Translations under genes and position numbers: made by a program | Notes under the pieces: generated by a model | What the model saw: only the letters and a program-made list of their open reading frames with translations | Databases searched by the model: none | Told to the model about the DNA's origin: nothing | In this document: positions 39,216 to 48,800 of the stretch, in pieces | Layout: every line of letters starts with the position of its first letter | How positions within the stretch are numbered: position 1 is the stretch's first letter | DNA from: a virus | DNA: 64,000 nt | IMG/VR virus record: IMGVR_UViG_3300037316_000032 | Span: 1 to 64,000 of that record | Reading direction: 5' to 3' (one strand)

Positions 39216-42206
39216 TTATGCCCCTCCAGCTTGCGCTAGTTCTTTGACGCTTGTTGCAATATGCACACTGGAGATCGCCACGCGCCCCTCTAACTCAAAG
39301 TACCACTGGTCAGCTTTGAAGCCGGCAAGGATACGCAGAAGTTCACCAGAATTGCGAATTTCGCGCGTTGTAACTAGCACGTTGTCCGCATACACCCGGA
39401 CGATGCCATACTGGTTGGCGCCCAACGTAAGCCAACTTGGGTCGAGCGTTGGAGTCTCATTGCGCACAGCGCTCTGAGTTGGCGAGCCTGGCGGTATGTC
39501 GAAGAACACCTTCATCGCGGCATAGTTGTTCTTGGTCTGCGACTGATAGGTCTTAGAGCGCCACTTGTACGGCGTGATGGTCGGCGCAGTGTCCGTGAAG
39601 TCGTAATACCAAATTTGACCGTTCTGGATGATCAACCCAATGCCGGTCCACTGGTCAACGAACAGGTTGTCGATATCGTAGCCGTTCGGCGCTGTGAGCT
39701 GGCAGAAGCCGATGCGATGCCCGCCTGGCTGTGGCCAGATCGTGAAGCTCTGGGCGTCAGCAGGGTTGATCTCGATCGTATACCCCATGCGTGCGATCCC
39801 TGGGGTAGGGTCGGAAGTCGTCCCAAAGGCAAAGTAGCAGGACGATTGCATGATCGCCTGGATCGACGGCGACGCAGGAACGAGTTTTTTCCACTTCTCG
39901 CGGGTGATCCACAGCTCTGTAGTGTTAGACGCTACACCTGACGGCGCGACCTTGATCAGGCCGTTGGGAGACTGATAGTATACGCCATCGGCGGCGCTCA
40001 CCACGGAGCAGCGCGCGATGCACGGCTCGGGAAACATGATCTTCTGCACGGACATAGAAGACGGCGAAGCGCCTTGCGCGATGTATGGATAGGCGCTGGT
40101 GCAAGCCACAACAGCTTGCCCTACGACGCCGATACCCACGATGGGAAACTCCGTGGTCTGCACGTATCCGATCGGCCAAGCGTGCGGCCGATAGGGCTCG
40201 CAGAACCACAGCTCGTTACCTTTCCAGGCGACGGTGACGCCGTTCGGCATTGACTTGAAGCCCTGCAACCCCGCGGGCGGCGGGAACCAGTTTGTGCTGG
40301 CAAGCTGATAGTTTAACGCGATCACGCTGTCATCCACATTGTCAACATACTGCGCGGTGCCAACCGGCACATCCGCGACCCAGTAGTAGACTGCGTTGCC
40401 AGTACTGCCGCTAATCGTGCGGTAAATCCTGACTGTCTTGATGTTGCGCACCTTACCCATATCGTCCGCAGGCGGCTGGAAAAGGTCAATAGTCCAGGTC
40501 GCATTAGACCATCCGGTGATCAAGGTAGGCGGGCTTGGCGGGCCCTCCTCGTCATACTCGGTGACATAGGTGTAGAAATACGCGCGCGCTTCGACAAGCG
40601 ACGCGGTAGACAGGTCGGCCCACATTTGCAGGTTGAAATTGTGCTTGATCGGCGGCGATACACCGCCAACAGGGGCGCCCGTAATCGACCCTGGATTGGT
40701 CAAATCCGTAATGGCAATGCCAACCGCAGGGCAGCCTTGTCCAATAAAAACCTGTATCTCTATGACCGTGGCGCCAGCGGGTGCATCAGCATAGACAACG
40801 GCAAACAGACCGTACACGATACCGTTCTGCATGGTGCCATATTTAAGGCTATCACCTTTGTACACCGGACCAGCGAGCGGGGTGTCAAGCGTGACCGTGA
40901 ACAGAGAATGGGGTTTGTCTGTCGCTACAACGTTCGTTACCTTGACCGGATGTTCTACAGGCGGCGCAGAACTTGGTATCGAAGTGAACGGCGTCTTGAA
41001 CGTATATCCAGACGGCGGGGGGATGCCAGGCGGTATTGAGTTTGGCGTATTTGACTGTTGAATTTGGATACCAGTATCACAGACCAATCCAATCCAGTAG
41101 GGCACGCCCTGGGTCAAACCGGGTGGATTTGAAAACGAGAGGATCATGTTCTGCTGTGACGGGGCTGGCGTCAAAACGTCACCGGTACTCAGGAGCGTGC
41201 CAGGCACACCATTATCGTCCGAGTAGAGAAGCGCAGCTATGTGAATAGTTAGCGCGTCGGCGCCTTGAAAGTTGAACGTTACGTCCTGAAGGCTCATTGC
41301 ACCAGGCGGCGTAATCTGCATCAGATACGCAGTGTTAGCGTTCAACTGAAATATATCCGATGTTTCTGTATTGACGTTCCCTAGGCTAGCAACGTCGCCC
41401 CCGCCAGTTACATCGACACCAGGCGCGCAGCCTGGAGGCGGCACACCAAGCAGCCACCACGGCATACCGGCGTCGATACGATCGTGGGTGTTGTATTGCG
41501 GCGGCAGGCTGGGGCTCGCCGCGTAATAGCGATCGAACGTGTCGCCAACGACAGGCGACTTCATAACATCCGTGTTCTGGTCCAAGAACTCCAGCCACGT
41601 CGATGGGCCTGTGATCGTGTTGTCGGCAGTCGGGTTGTGGCCGCCAACGAACGTAGGGTTGTCCCACGCCATGTTCGCGCCAACGGAAGACACCGTGGTT
41701 GTATTATACTGCTCCCCGTAGTCAGGCGCTTTTATGGTGATTACGCTTCCATTCACCGTATTATCTGCGGTGATTATCGAGATCGACGGGTTGGCCACTG
41801 TGGCGCCGCCGTATAATAGTCCTTCACCGACGCCGACTGTCAGGGCGGCAAAGAGATTAGCAGCGCTATCAGGTGCGCTGGCCCCGAGCAGCACGTCATA
41901 GGGGTTTGTTACCGTGGCGGTAAACGTGTAGGTTTCCTCGCCCACCGTCACTGTGTTGCCCGCGACCACGTTCGAAGTAAAGCGCAACGTCGCAGTGGCC
42001 GCGGCCTTGGTGATCTTCGGGATACGGAACGCGGCTTGCGCCGAGGAGTTGTTGAGTTGGCGAAGAAGCTTGGGCTGGCGCCAACCGGTCAACCCGCCAG
42101 AGAACAGGTAGCCGTTGATCGACAACGACGCCTGTCCGTGCGGCAAAAGAGTGTTGTCCCAGGCGGGTAGCATACCGCCAAACTGCTCAAGCTTAATCGC
42201 AGACAT
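39216..42206 (-). CDS. large virion tail-type protein (996 aa)
   Basis: Starts MSAIKLEQFGGMLPAWDNTLLP, then GYLFSGGLTGWRQPKLL, an N-terminal pattern I recall from tail proteins of podovirus-like phages that are sometimes called tail tubular protein B-like. The rest is beta-rich, with Ig-like stretches (YTFTATVTN, FTVTLDTPL) and a region of repeated WQP/WKG motifs resembling a propeller. Possibly the nozzle or hub of a short tail; the exact role is inferred. Palindrome site 15 falls in an Ig-like part. Confidence 0.65.
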   Translation of the reverse strand: MSAIKLEQFGGMLPAWDNTLLPHGQASLSINGYLFSGGLTGWRQPKLLRQLNNSSAQAAFRIPKITKAAATATLRFTSNVVAGNTVTVGEETYTFTATVTNPYDVLLGASAPDSAANLFAALTVGVGEGLLYGGATVANPSISIITADNTVNGSVITIKAPDYGEQYNTTTVSSVGANMAWDNPTFVGGHNPTADNTITGPSTWLEFLDQNTDVMKSPVVGDTFDRYYAASPSLPPQYNTHDRIDAGMPWWLLGVPPPGCAPGVDVTGGGDVASLGNVNTETSDIFQLNANTAYLMQITPPGAMSLQDVTFNFQGADALTIHIAALLYSDDNGVPGTLLSTGDVLTPAPSQQNMILSFSNPPGLTQGVPYWIGLVCDTGIQIQQSNTPNSIPPGIPPPSGYTFKTPFTSIPSSAPPVEHPVKVTNVVATDKPHSLFTVTLDTPLAGPVYKGDSLKYGTMQNGIVYGLFAVVYADAPAGATVIEIQVFIGQGCPAVGIAITDLTNPGSITGAPVGGVSPPIKHNFNLQMWADLSTASLVEARAYFYTYVTEYDEEGPPSPPTLITGWSNATWTIDLFQPPADDMGKVRNIKTVRIYRTISGSTGNAVYYWVADVPVGTAQYVDNVDDSVIALNYQLASTNWFPPPAGLQGFKSMPNGVTVAWKGNELWFCEPYRPHAWPIGYVQTTEFPIVGIGVVGQAVVACTSAYPYIAQGASPSSMSVQKIMFPEPCIARCSVVSAADGVYYQSPNGLIKVAPSGVASNTTELWITREKWKKLVPASPSIQAIMQSSCYFAFGTTSDPTPGIARMGYTIEINPADAQSFTIWPQPGGHRIGFCQLTAPNGYDIDNLFVDQWTGIGLIIQNGQIWYYDFTDTAPTITPYKWRSKTYQSQTKNNYAAMKVFFDIPPGSPTQSAVRNETPTLDPSWLTLGANQYGIVRVYADNVLVTTREIRNSGELLRILAGFKADQWYFELEGRVAISSVHIATSVKELAQAGGA
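41909..41923. repeat. 15-bp palindrome TTACCGTGGCGGTAA (site 15)
   Basis: Perfect arms around TGG. The minus strand reads Phe-Thr-Ala-Thr-Val-Thr inside a beta-rich tail protein. Confidence 0.9.
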
Positions 42207-42209
42207 TCT

Positions 42210-42587
42210 TCACCCCTTGAAAGGCACAGCATTTTTACTTTCGTGCTGATATTCGTGGGGGCGGAAGACCGGGGTCATCGTTCCGTCAGTCGCGCTCGGC
42301 GCGGGGCGCGCCGGGCGTCGTAGTTCTTGTTCCTGGGAGTATTTCACACGCTCAGCACCCTTCGCCATTTCGCGTGTGGTCTGGTCGAGCTGGCGGGTAG
42401 TGGCCTGCTCGGGCGGCGGCGGCGCCGGTTGGGGCTTGCGCGCTTCAATTACTTGCTGGACGAAGGCTTCCTTGCGCAGCTCGTCGCCAGTCTTTTCGAC
42501 AGGCGCAGTTTGCTTAAGCTGGGGAAGGTCAGCGGCAGCTTCGACTAGGCCAGTATCGAGCGGGTCAGAGAGGGGGTCTTTTGACAT
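42210..42587 (-). CDS. hypothetical small structural-region protein (125 aa)
   Basis: Polar and probably disordered, with a Pro stretch (KPQPAPPPPEQ) and helical segments (LRKEAFVQQVIEARK). Three bases before the large tail gene. No family recognised. Confidence 0.55.
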   Translation of the reverse strand: MSKDPLSDPLDTGLVEAAADLPQLKQTAPVEKTGDELRKEAFVQQVIEARKPQPAPPPPEQATTRQLDQTTREMAKGAERVKYSQEQELRRPARPAPSATDGTMTPVFRPHEYQHESKNAVPFKG

Positions 42588-42626
42588 GGGTATCTCCTGC
42601 GGTTTGTGTCCCGCTGAGGCTACCCG

Positions 42627-42788
42627 TCAACCCTTTACCCTTCGTAAACGTGGGTTCTTAGCCTTCGCTTTGGCCGACGCTTTACGGGTGCTGGACGCCA
42701 GTATGGCGCCGGCAGCCTGGGACGAAACGCCACGTTGGCTGGCGATCTTGGCCTGGACGGCCGAGAAGCCGGGATGGGCGCTGGACAT
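42627..42788 (-). CDS. small conserved basic protein (53 aa)
   Basis: Reads MSSAHPGFSAVQAKIASQRG, then AGAILASSTRKASAKAK and NPRLRRVKG. The pattern GFxAxQxxIAxxxGVS, AxAILAxSTRKAS and NPRL is, in my recollection, a common small protein in phage structural and lysis regions. Basic, helical, possibly DNA-associated in the virion. Confidence 0.65.
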   Translation of the reverse strand: MSSAHPGFSAVQAKIASQRGVSSQAAGAILASSTRKASAKAKAKNPRLRRVKG

Positions 42789-42791
42789 GGC

Positions 42792-43043
42792 TCAAACCTT
42801 CACGTTTAGGACACTAGGGCAGTGGAGCCCAGTCCAGACCTGGTTTCGCTGTTTCAGGTCCAGCACCAGCGTCTTGCCGGCGTACCGGAAGCTCTGGGGC
42901 TTGGACGAATTGTAGCGGATCGGGCCGATCAGGGCCTTGCATATCGTCTTGATCGTGGCCTCGTCTAGCCCCTCAGCCGGGTCGCAGGCCGTGAGCAGCG
43001 GCAGCGAAAGGGTGAGAACGAGCAGTATGGCTATGCGTTTCAT
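42792..43043 (-). CDS. lipoprotein of the lysis region (outer spanin candidate)
   Basis: Start at the ATG at 43043 (MKRIAILLVLTLSLPLLTACDP) with a GGAGAA ribosome site. A classic lipobox LTAC puts the lipidated Cys at residue 19, so the mature protein is about 65 residues and would sit in the outer membrane. The mature part includes CKALIGPIRYNSSKPQS and HCPS. Together with the membrane gene just upstream it may form a spanin pair, but it lacks the Pro-rich character of classical Rz1. Small lipoproteins with GPIRYN recur near phage lysozymes. Confidence 0.65.
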   Translation of the reverse strand: MKRIAILLVLTLSLPLLTACDPAEGLDEATIKTICKALIGPIRYNSSKPQSFRYAGKTLVLDLKQRNQVWTGLHCPSVLNVKV

Positions 43044-43044
43044 G

Positions 43045-43419
43045 TCAATTCTCCGGGTCATCAAAGGGGTCTTTGGCGGCGCGCGCAGCAGGTGTCTTAG
43101 TCTTTTCCACCACTTTGTCAACCGTTTTTTCCACAATGACCTGTTTGGCTACATCGTGCAAGGCGGTGTCTTTGGCGCCCACGAACATGCCACTCAGGAA
43201 CACGGCAACAACGAAGGCCACTGCTAGGAAATCCCAGCGCAGCGGCTTGAGCGCATTGGCGATCGGCAAGCCGATCACAGGGATCGCGGCGAACAGGGTC
43301 GTGCCAAAGGCGCCCAGGAAACAAAGGAGGATGATCGCAACGCCGCTGCCCCAGTGCCAGATAGTAGCCCAGGCACCGGCAAAGAGCATGTGAACCCACC
43401 CAAAGAGGAAGTATTCCAT
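43045..43419 (-). CDS. multi-span membrane protein of the lysis region
   Basis: A 124-residue protein with ribosome site GGAGAGG. Two or three transmembrane helices (about 5-20, 23-50 and 65-85) are followed by a charged segment (AKQVIVEKTVDKVVEKTK) that may be a short coiled coil, and a tail. It lies between the lysozyme and the lipoprotein. Candidate for a holin partner or an inner spanin; the sequence cannot decide. Confidence 0.6.
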   Translation of the reverse strand: MEYFLFGWVHMLFAGAWATIWHWGSGVAIILLCFLGAFGTTLFAAIPVIGLPIANALKPLRWDFLAVAFVVAVFLSGMFVGAKDTALHDVAKQVIVEKTVDKVVEKTKTPAARAAKDPFDDPEN

Positions 43420-43420
43420 T

Positions 43421-44140
43421 TTACCTCTCCATAAGCCAGTCTTTGACGCGCTGCCCAGCGCTGGGCTGCGGCTGCGGCGCCGGCTCGGGCACCACGATAA
43501 CCTTTTCCTTATCGGGAACGACCGAGATTATAGGCTGTGGGTTATCGGGCCGCAAGATATCAATGTGCAGCTCGGGCGGCACGGGCGGGCCCGCCTCTAT
43601 GGTGGCGTTCGGGTTATTTGCGTCAGACAAGCACATGATGCGCTCAGCTTTCCGGCGCCGTTCCAAGCCAGGAATGATCTTGCCGTTGGCGCGGTCATAG
43701 AGCAGTAGCGCGTTACAGCCGCCCTTCACGTCGCCGGCGTTCAATTTACGCGCCACGCTAGAACCACAAAGGCCACCTTTTGCAGGTCGATTATGCGTAG
43801 CCGGCTTGCCGCCGCCCACATTGTAGGTGAACGAGAGGATCGCCGCATGACGATAGTCCGGCATGGGGACATGGATACAGCGCTGAACCATCGCTTCATA
43901 GCGTGGCAGGTCCTTCGCCAGCATGTCCTTGCACTCAATTCGAGTGTACCGATCGCCAATATGCACGTCCTCAATATGACCAGTGCAAACCGTGTTGACA
44001 CCGGGCGGATCAATCCTGTCGTGATATCCGACTAGGACCGTACCTTCCAGTGTCAGCAAGACCGCCACCGCTATCGGCACATAACCCTTACCGCGAATTA
44101 GCGTAGTTCCGGGTGGAAGTGGGGGAGGAATGTCGGTCAT
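43421..44140 (-). CDS. GH24-type lysozyme (endolysin)
   Basis: A 239-residue endolysin. The GH24 centre shows Glu32 (LEG), Asp41 (YHDR) and a Thr50 within GVNTVCTGH, so there is a short insertion between Asp and Thr compared with T4 lysozyme. A hydrophobic N-terminal segment (VPIAVAVLLT, about 21-30) may be an anchor or signal-arrest helix. A further motif, LSFTYNVGGG, and Cys residues follow. The C-terminal 60 residues are a Pro-rich tail. It cuts the peptidoglycan sugar chain. It starts by ATGA overlap with the holin-like gene. Confidence 0.85.
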   Translation of the reverse strand: MTDIPPPLPPGTTLIRGKGYVPIAVAVLLTLEGTVLVGYHDRIDPPGVNTVCTGHIEDVHIGDRYTRIECKDMLAKDLPRYEAMVQRCIHVPMPDYRHAAILSFTYNVGGGKPATHNRPAKGGLCGSSVARKLNAGDVKGGCNALLLYDRANGKIIPGLERRRKAERIMCLSDANNPNATIEAGPPVPPELHIDILRPDNPQPIISVVPDKEKVIVVPEPAPQPQPSAGQRVKDWLMER

Positions 44141-44454
44141 AGGTCAGTGCCTTTTTGGTTCATCAGGCGCGTAATCCCGAGCGCGCAAACAATTACCAAG
44201 CACAGCAGCGCGAACATGCGGGGCGGAACCCAATTTACGAACGCAGGAACAGCCAGTTCAGCCGCCGACAATAACATGACAAGGAACGCCAGTCGCAGCG
44301 ACCACAGCTTATGGAAGTCACGCCAGTTAGGATCGAACCATAGAACAGCTTTTTGTCGCGCTGTCTCGACGCCAATCTGCGTCGGGTCAGTCTGCACGAC
44401 GCGAGCGGGAGCGACTTCAAGAACGATTGGGGCGGGGGCACCGGTTGGCATCAT
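44137..44454 (-). CDS. putative holin (two transmembrane helices)
   Basis: A 105-residue protein with an N-terminal polar part (about 1-45) and two transmembrane helices (about 51-70 and 77-96). The segment FHKLWSLRLAFLVMLLSAAEL resembles the conserved WSxR..A..LSAAE pattern I recall in holin-type proteins next to phage lysozymes. Short basic C-terminus. Start is one of two adjacent ATG codons. Its position immediately before the lysozyme supports the role. Confidence 0.65.
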   Translation of the reverse strand: MMPTGAPAPIVLEVAPARVVQTDPTQIGVETARQKAVLWFDPNWRDFHKLWSLRLAFLVMLLSAAELAVPAFVNWVPPRMFALLCLVIVCALGITRLMNQKGTDL

Positions 44455-44696
44455 GCACCTTTGTCGGGGGATTTTACCTTTTTAACCAGGTCCGCAATCT
44501 CCTCCTGGTTCATGCACGCGCTGACTTTGACCACAAGGTCCTTCTCGGCCAAACGATTATTGAGCATGGCCACTACAGCGGGACGAGCCGCCATACATTC
44601 CTCCTTGCTCATGTACGAAGCCTGATTGTACAGCACCGCGGAAACAGTATGCCCTGTTGACGTGGCAAGTATCAGGACGAGAAAGATCGTGGCCAT
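44451..44696 (-). CDS. small secreted or membrane-anchored protein (81 aa)
   Basis: Starts MATIFLVLILATSTGHTVSAV at 44696, overlapping the previous gene's stop region. The N-terminal hydrophobic stretch looks like a signal peptide or membrane anchor. The mature part has two Cys (KEECMAA and SACMNQEE), probably a disulfide, and a charged helix. It precedes the holin-like gene. Possibly a periplasmic lysis accessory. Confidence 0.55.
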   Translation of the reverse strand: MATIFLVLILATSTGHTVSAVLYNQASYMSKEECMAARPAVVAMLNNRLAEKDLVVKVSACMNQEEIADLVKKVKSPDKGA

Positions 44697-44697
44697 A

Positions 44698-44985
44698 TCA
44701 CTTCCCCGTGGCGCCGCGATACCGCGTTGGGCCAGTCGGACCAGACGGACCAGTGGTGCCCGTTGCGCCATGTGGCCAACGGCCGCCTGGACCAACGTCA
44801 AACACGCCCTTGCCGCCAGTCGTACCTTCGTAAGCAAGGTGTTCCCTGGACGGATCAACAGCCCGCTTCGGCGCATCGCCATGTGGCTTCAGCGGCGGCG
44901 GGTTTGGTTGGGGCGCGGAGCCTACGATTGGAGCCGGAACGGGACCAAACGGCACAGCAGCCGGAACGCGAATTGGATCGGACAT
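44698..44985 (-). CDS. Pro-rich protein with collagen-like C-terminus
   Basis: A 95-residue protein. The first 45 residues are Pro/Val-rich and probably disordered (VPAAVPFGPVPAPIVG). The C-terminal 25 residues are collagen-like (GATGTTGPSGPTGPT). Ribosome site GGAG upstream. Likely a virion decoration or linker; it belongs to the series of small genes carrying collagen-like tags. Confidence 0.55.
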   Translation of the reverse strand: MSDPIRVPAAVPFGPVPAPIVGSAPQPNPPPLKPHGDAPKRAVDPSREHLAYEGTTGGKGVFDVGPGGRWPHGATGTTGPSGPTGPTRYRGATGK

Positions 44986-44997
44986 GGGAGTCTCCTG

Positions 44998-45276
44998 TTA
45001 TGGTGCGACAACGAAGAAGGTCATGGTGTCGTTTTTGACCCCCGTTTTGCTGTCTACCATAGATATCGAAGCGGTAAATTCTTCGTTAAGAACACCCCCA
45101 TTAACGAAGAAAATTACCCAGTTACCGGCCACAGACACGGTATCAATCGTCGCCGTCGATGACGAAGATGTGACCGTGGCACTGACCACCGTGACACCTT
45201 CATCCAGCCAATCCTCATAATTGACCCGGTATCGGCGCCTATTTCCGACCGTGTGCGGGCGCTTTGCTTGCATCAT
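44998..45276 (-). CDS. small beta-rich protein (92 aa)
   Basis: Overlaps the upstream stop (ATGATG). After a basic start (KRPHTVGNRRRYRVNYEDW), the sequence is Ser/Thr/Val-rich beta (VTVVSATVTSSSSTATID). It resembles the first 60-100 residues of the large fibre protein at 45824-48937 ([18 protein letters not shown], then [21 protein letters not shown]), so it may be a paralogue of that N-terminal virion-attachment domain. Confidence 0.6.
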   Translation of the reverse strand: MMQAKRPHTVGNRRRYRVNYEDWLDEGVTVVSATVTSSSSTATIDTVSVAGNWVIFFVNGGVLNEEFTASISMVDSKTGVKNDTMTFFVVAP

Positions 45277-45572
45277 AGCGTAGCTCCGTTTGTTGCCTCC
45301 AGCACGTCATCAATTAGCCGGAGGATATCCTTGTGCGCCACCCGGAAGGGGCCAGGATTGGCGTTGAGCGCGGTCGTGAGAATTGCGTACTCATCGCTAT
45401 CGAAAGTCACCGTATCGACTGCACCTTCGATCTTATCGAGCATCCGGATGCGCGTTCGCATTTCAGCCGGGCCCATTCCATGCTGGCTTTGCGATACTGT
45501 AACCAGCTCAGCCAGTAAGCGCTTCGCCGGGAAGGCGCCATCCTTAACGGTCAAGGGGATAAGTTTCGACAT
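45273..45572 (-). CDS. hypothetical protein (99 aa)
   Basis: Starts MSKLIPLTVKDGAFPAKRLL. Helix-rich with a region EMRTRIRMLDKIEGAVDTV and a C-terminal helix. I recall similar proteins encoded near tail fibres. No functional motif. Coupled to the next gene. Confidence 0.55.
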   Translation of the reverse strand: MSKLIPLTVKDGAFPAKRLLAELVTVSQSQHGMGPAEMRTRIRMLDKIEGAVDTVTFDSDEYAILTTALNANPGPFRVAHKDILRLIDDVLEATNGATL

Positions 45573-45586
45573 AGGGGTATCTCCTG

Positions 45587-45811
45587 TTACGCGCCAGTTG
45601 GCCCAGTTGGCCCTGGACGCGCTGCCACTATAACAGATAATACTGCAATGTCAAATAGGTCCGCCGCCTGCTTCAGCTCGGACTTTTTGAGTTGCAGCGG
45701 GTTTGATGTATTTTGAGTCGTCTTCCCATCAACCACATCACCAACGAACACTGTCACTACTGGATCAGCATCGGTCGGGTCACATTGAAAACGCCAAATT
45801 GCTTGTGTCAT
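45587..45811 (-). CDS. small protein with collagen-like C-terminal tag (74 aa)
   Basis: A small beta/alpha protein (AIWRFQCDPTDADPVVTVF, then KSELKQAADLFDIAVLSVI) that ends [10 protein letters not shown]. The tag is identical in style to those on other small proteins here. Located directly downstream of the large collagen-containing fibre gene. Confidence 0.55.
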   Translation of the reverse strand: MTQAIWRFQCDPTDADPVVTVFVGDVVDGKTTQNTSNPLQLKKSELKQAADLFDIAVLSVIVAARPGPTGPTGA

Positions 45812-45823
45812 TGGAGCCTCCTG

Positions 45824-48800
45824 TTACCATATAATCCAAGTATCGGTCGCTATCTTTTGCATACAGACACCTTTGACGGTCGAAGAAGCAGCGCCGACCC
45901 ACCACAACAAGGCTGATCCACGGATTGTGACACTTGCCCCGGATATTGTCAAGGTGCCTGTCCCTGTGCCGCCCGTGACAGTCACGAAGATTTTTGTCCC
46001 AATCACGAACGGCACGGAAGCGTTCGTTGGGATCGTTAACGTGCGCGCCGTTGTCGCCAAGGCGAATGTGAGTTCCTTCCAAGCGTCAGTGAGGAGCAAC
46101 GTATAGGACACATCGCCCTTTGCAACTGAAGTAGGCACAGCATCATAAACATGGCCGCCGATCCACACGTCACCACCGATACCCACGCCGCCTGTAACAA
46201 CCAAGGCACCTGTGCCAGTCGTAGTCGCTGCGGTCGCAGCAGTAAGGGAAACAATACCAGACGCTCCTATCGTTGTCACACCCGTTAGAGCGCCCGCTAT
46301 TGTGAGCGCCCCATTTATGTTCGCCAAGCCACCAACCCACAACGCGCCCCCGATACCCACGCCGCCTGTAACAACCAAGGCACCTGTGCCAGTCGTAGTC
46401 GCTGCGGTCGCAGCAGTAAGGGAAACAATACCAGACGCTCCTATCGTTGTCACACCCGTTAGAGCGCCTGCGATTGTCAGAGCCCCGGCTATGTTCGCTA
46501 AGCCACCAACCCAGAGAGCGCCAGAAATACCGACACCACCCGTCACAACCACCGAACCAGTAGTCGTGCTAGAACTAGCGACGCCGCCGAGGAATGAGAA
46601 CACGCCATTCACGTCACATGTCAGCGTAAAGCCGAAAACGCTGTTATAGATGAAAAATTTGCTTGGCTGACCAGACGTGGTGCCTCCATAGCCGAACTGA
46701 TAAAACGTTCCAGCATCGTTTGCGAGAATGACTTGATTGTAGCCAGCCGCACCGGCGTCACTAATGGAGACACTACCAGGCACGAAGACTGCATAGTTGG
46801 GTCCTCCAAAAGTGCGGAAGTTGACACCCACTCCATCCAAATACGCACTGCCACCACCAGCAAAGTCTACATATAAATTGCCGGCCACGCCGCCAACTTC
46901 CAAGGCAGACAAGCCCGCAGTGACGTTAGCGATATGCACACCGCCGCCTACGTACAGCTTACCAGCTATGCCAACGCCGCCTGCAACAACAAGCGCACCA
47001 GTCGCGGTCGAAGTTGAAGCGGTCGTTGCTAGGATACTGCCCATCGCATTGATGGTGAATAGAGAAGCGTTTACAGTTGCCGCAGCTTTAGCGTGAAAGA
47101 TGTTATCACCAAGCAAAACAGAATAGGCGCGAAACTTGTCTGCCACAGCAGCGTCGGAGCCAAAAAACCAACGATCCGCTCCCGTAGTGATACTCCCGCA
47201 CCAAAGACCGGCCCCAGTGCCGCTAACAAACGTGAAATGGGCGTTGATACCAACATAGAGTGCGCCGCCAATACCAACGCCGCCCGTAACTTGAAGCGCA
47301 CCAGTCGTGGTCGAAGTGGAAGCTGTCGTAGCGGGGATTGTCATGCCGCTCACATAGAGCGACATAAGCAACGTAGCCGCTGAAGCCCCGGTAAGCTGAT
47401 AGAACTCATATGAGAGCGTAGAGAGAATATCGGTATTGAAAAGGGCTATTTCCCGATGCCCGCTCGAATAATTCCATCCGGCAGCAAGAGCGGAATGGCC
47501 GACTGAACTTGGATAGGAACCGCCCGAATTAAAGTCTCCATAGTAGGACCACGCTCCAAAACTGTGATTGCCTGTCCATGCTGGCGAAATTGTTACGTCG
47601 ATGGCTGGCGCGCCATCAGACCGCATTGCCGTTGGCAGGCTGCCGTTGACCGCCGTCAGTTTGACCAGCCCAGTTGGATTTGCAAGCACAGCGCCGGCGC
47701 CTGTTGCACCTGTTGATCCAGTTGGTCCCGTGTTGCCAGTGGGCCCTGTAGCGCCTACGCCGCCCACGCCACCCGCCGTACCCTGGGAGCCAGTCGGTCC
47801 TGTGCTGCCGGTTGGCCCAGTGCTGCCGGTTGGTCCTGCGCCGCCCGCCGCGCCGCCGCTACCCGCTGAACCTGTTGGCCCAGTGCTGCCGGTAGCGCCC
47901 GCTGCGCCATTCGAGCCAGCCGTACCCTGCGAGCCTGTTGGTCCAGTCTTGCCAGTTGGGCCAGTCGCACCCGCCGCGCCGCCAGAGCCTGCGCTGCCGG
48001 TGTCGCCCGTGTTGCCGGTCGCGCCGGTGGGCCCAGTGTTGCCAGTTGAACCGCCTGGCCCATTCGCTCCAACATCGCCGGTGACGGTAATGTTCCAACC
48101 AGTGTAGGGGCCAAAGACACCGGCATTGAAATCAACCAACACCTGCATCGTTGTGCCGTCATAATACGTACAAGTGCCCTCGAAATAAATTACAGGGTTG
48201 GTTTGATAAGCCACGCGCACCCGAGTACCCGGCAGATAGGCCAGGTTCGGCTCGTTTGGCGTAATATATTGATATCCGTTGACTGGGAATGTCCATGTGT
48301 CGGACGTTGTTGCAACAAAAGTAGGAGCATCAAGGCCAGTCGCGCCGGTTGGCCCGGTGCTACCTGTTGCACCTGCCGCGCCCGCTGTACCACCGCTCCC
48401 GGTGTCGCCCTTGTTGCCAGTCGCGCCGGTTGGCCCGGTGCTGCCAGTGCCGCCCGCTGCGCCCGCCGTGCCGCCTGCGCCGGTGTCGCCCTTGTTGCCA
48501 GTCGCGCCGGTTGGCCCGGTGCTGCCGGTTGGCCCGGTACTGCCAGTGGTCCCGCTACCGCCGCTCCCGCCGCCGCCCGGCCCAGTGGGACCAGTACCGC
48601 CTGTAGGCCCAACGATAGAAAGCATGAGGGCCTTATTTTCTGCATCAACAGTGGGCCCACCGTTGATCTCAACGAAGAACTCCATGTGTCCGTAACGAAT
48701 TTGGGAAAATGACGTAGTGAACTCTATGATCACATTAAATTGATCACCAAGATCACCGCCGTTCAAGAAAAACACCGCGGTATCGCCGCCCTCGATTGAA

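Noticed and set aside
44087-44103. Sequence CTTACCGCGAATTAGCG as a palindrome variant
   Set aside because: Right arm has several mismatches; not counted.
48061-48095. Possible further palindrome copy near GTGACGGTAA
   Set aside because: Only the right half-site is present; the left arm does not match, so it was not counted among the 18.
47568-48107. Plus-strand Pro/Val-rich frame opposite the collagen-like fibre
   Set aside because: It is the reverse complement of Gly-Pro-Thr repeats, which gives a GPVLPV pattern automatically. The same holds for frames opposite the other collagen-like genes.
47690-48610. CRISPR-like periodicity
   Set aside because: The short repeats are coding Gly-X-Y triplets inside a continuous frame; no constant repeat/spacer architecture and no cas genes.
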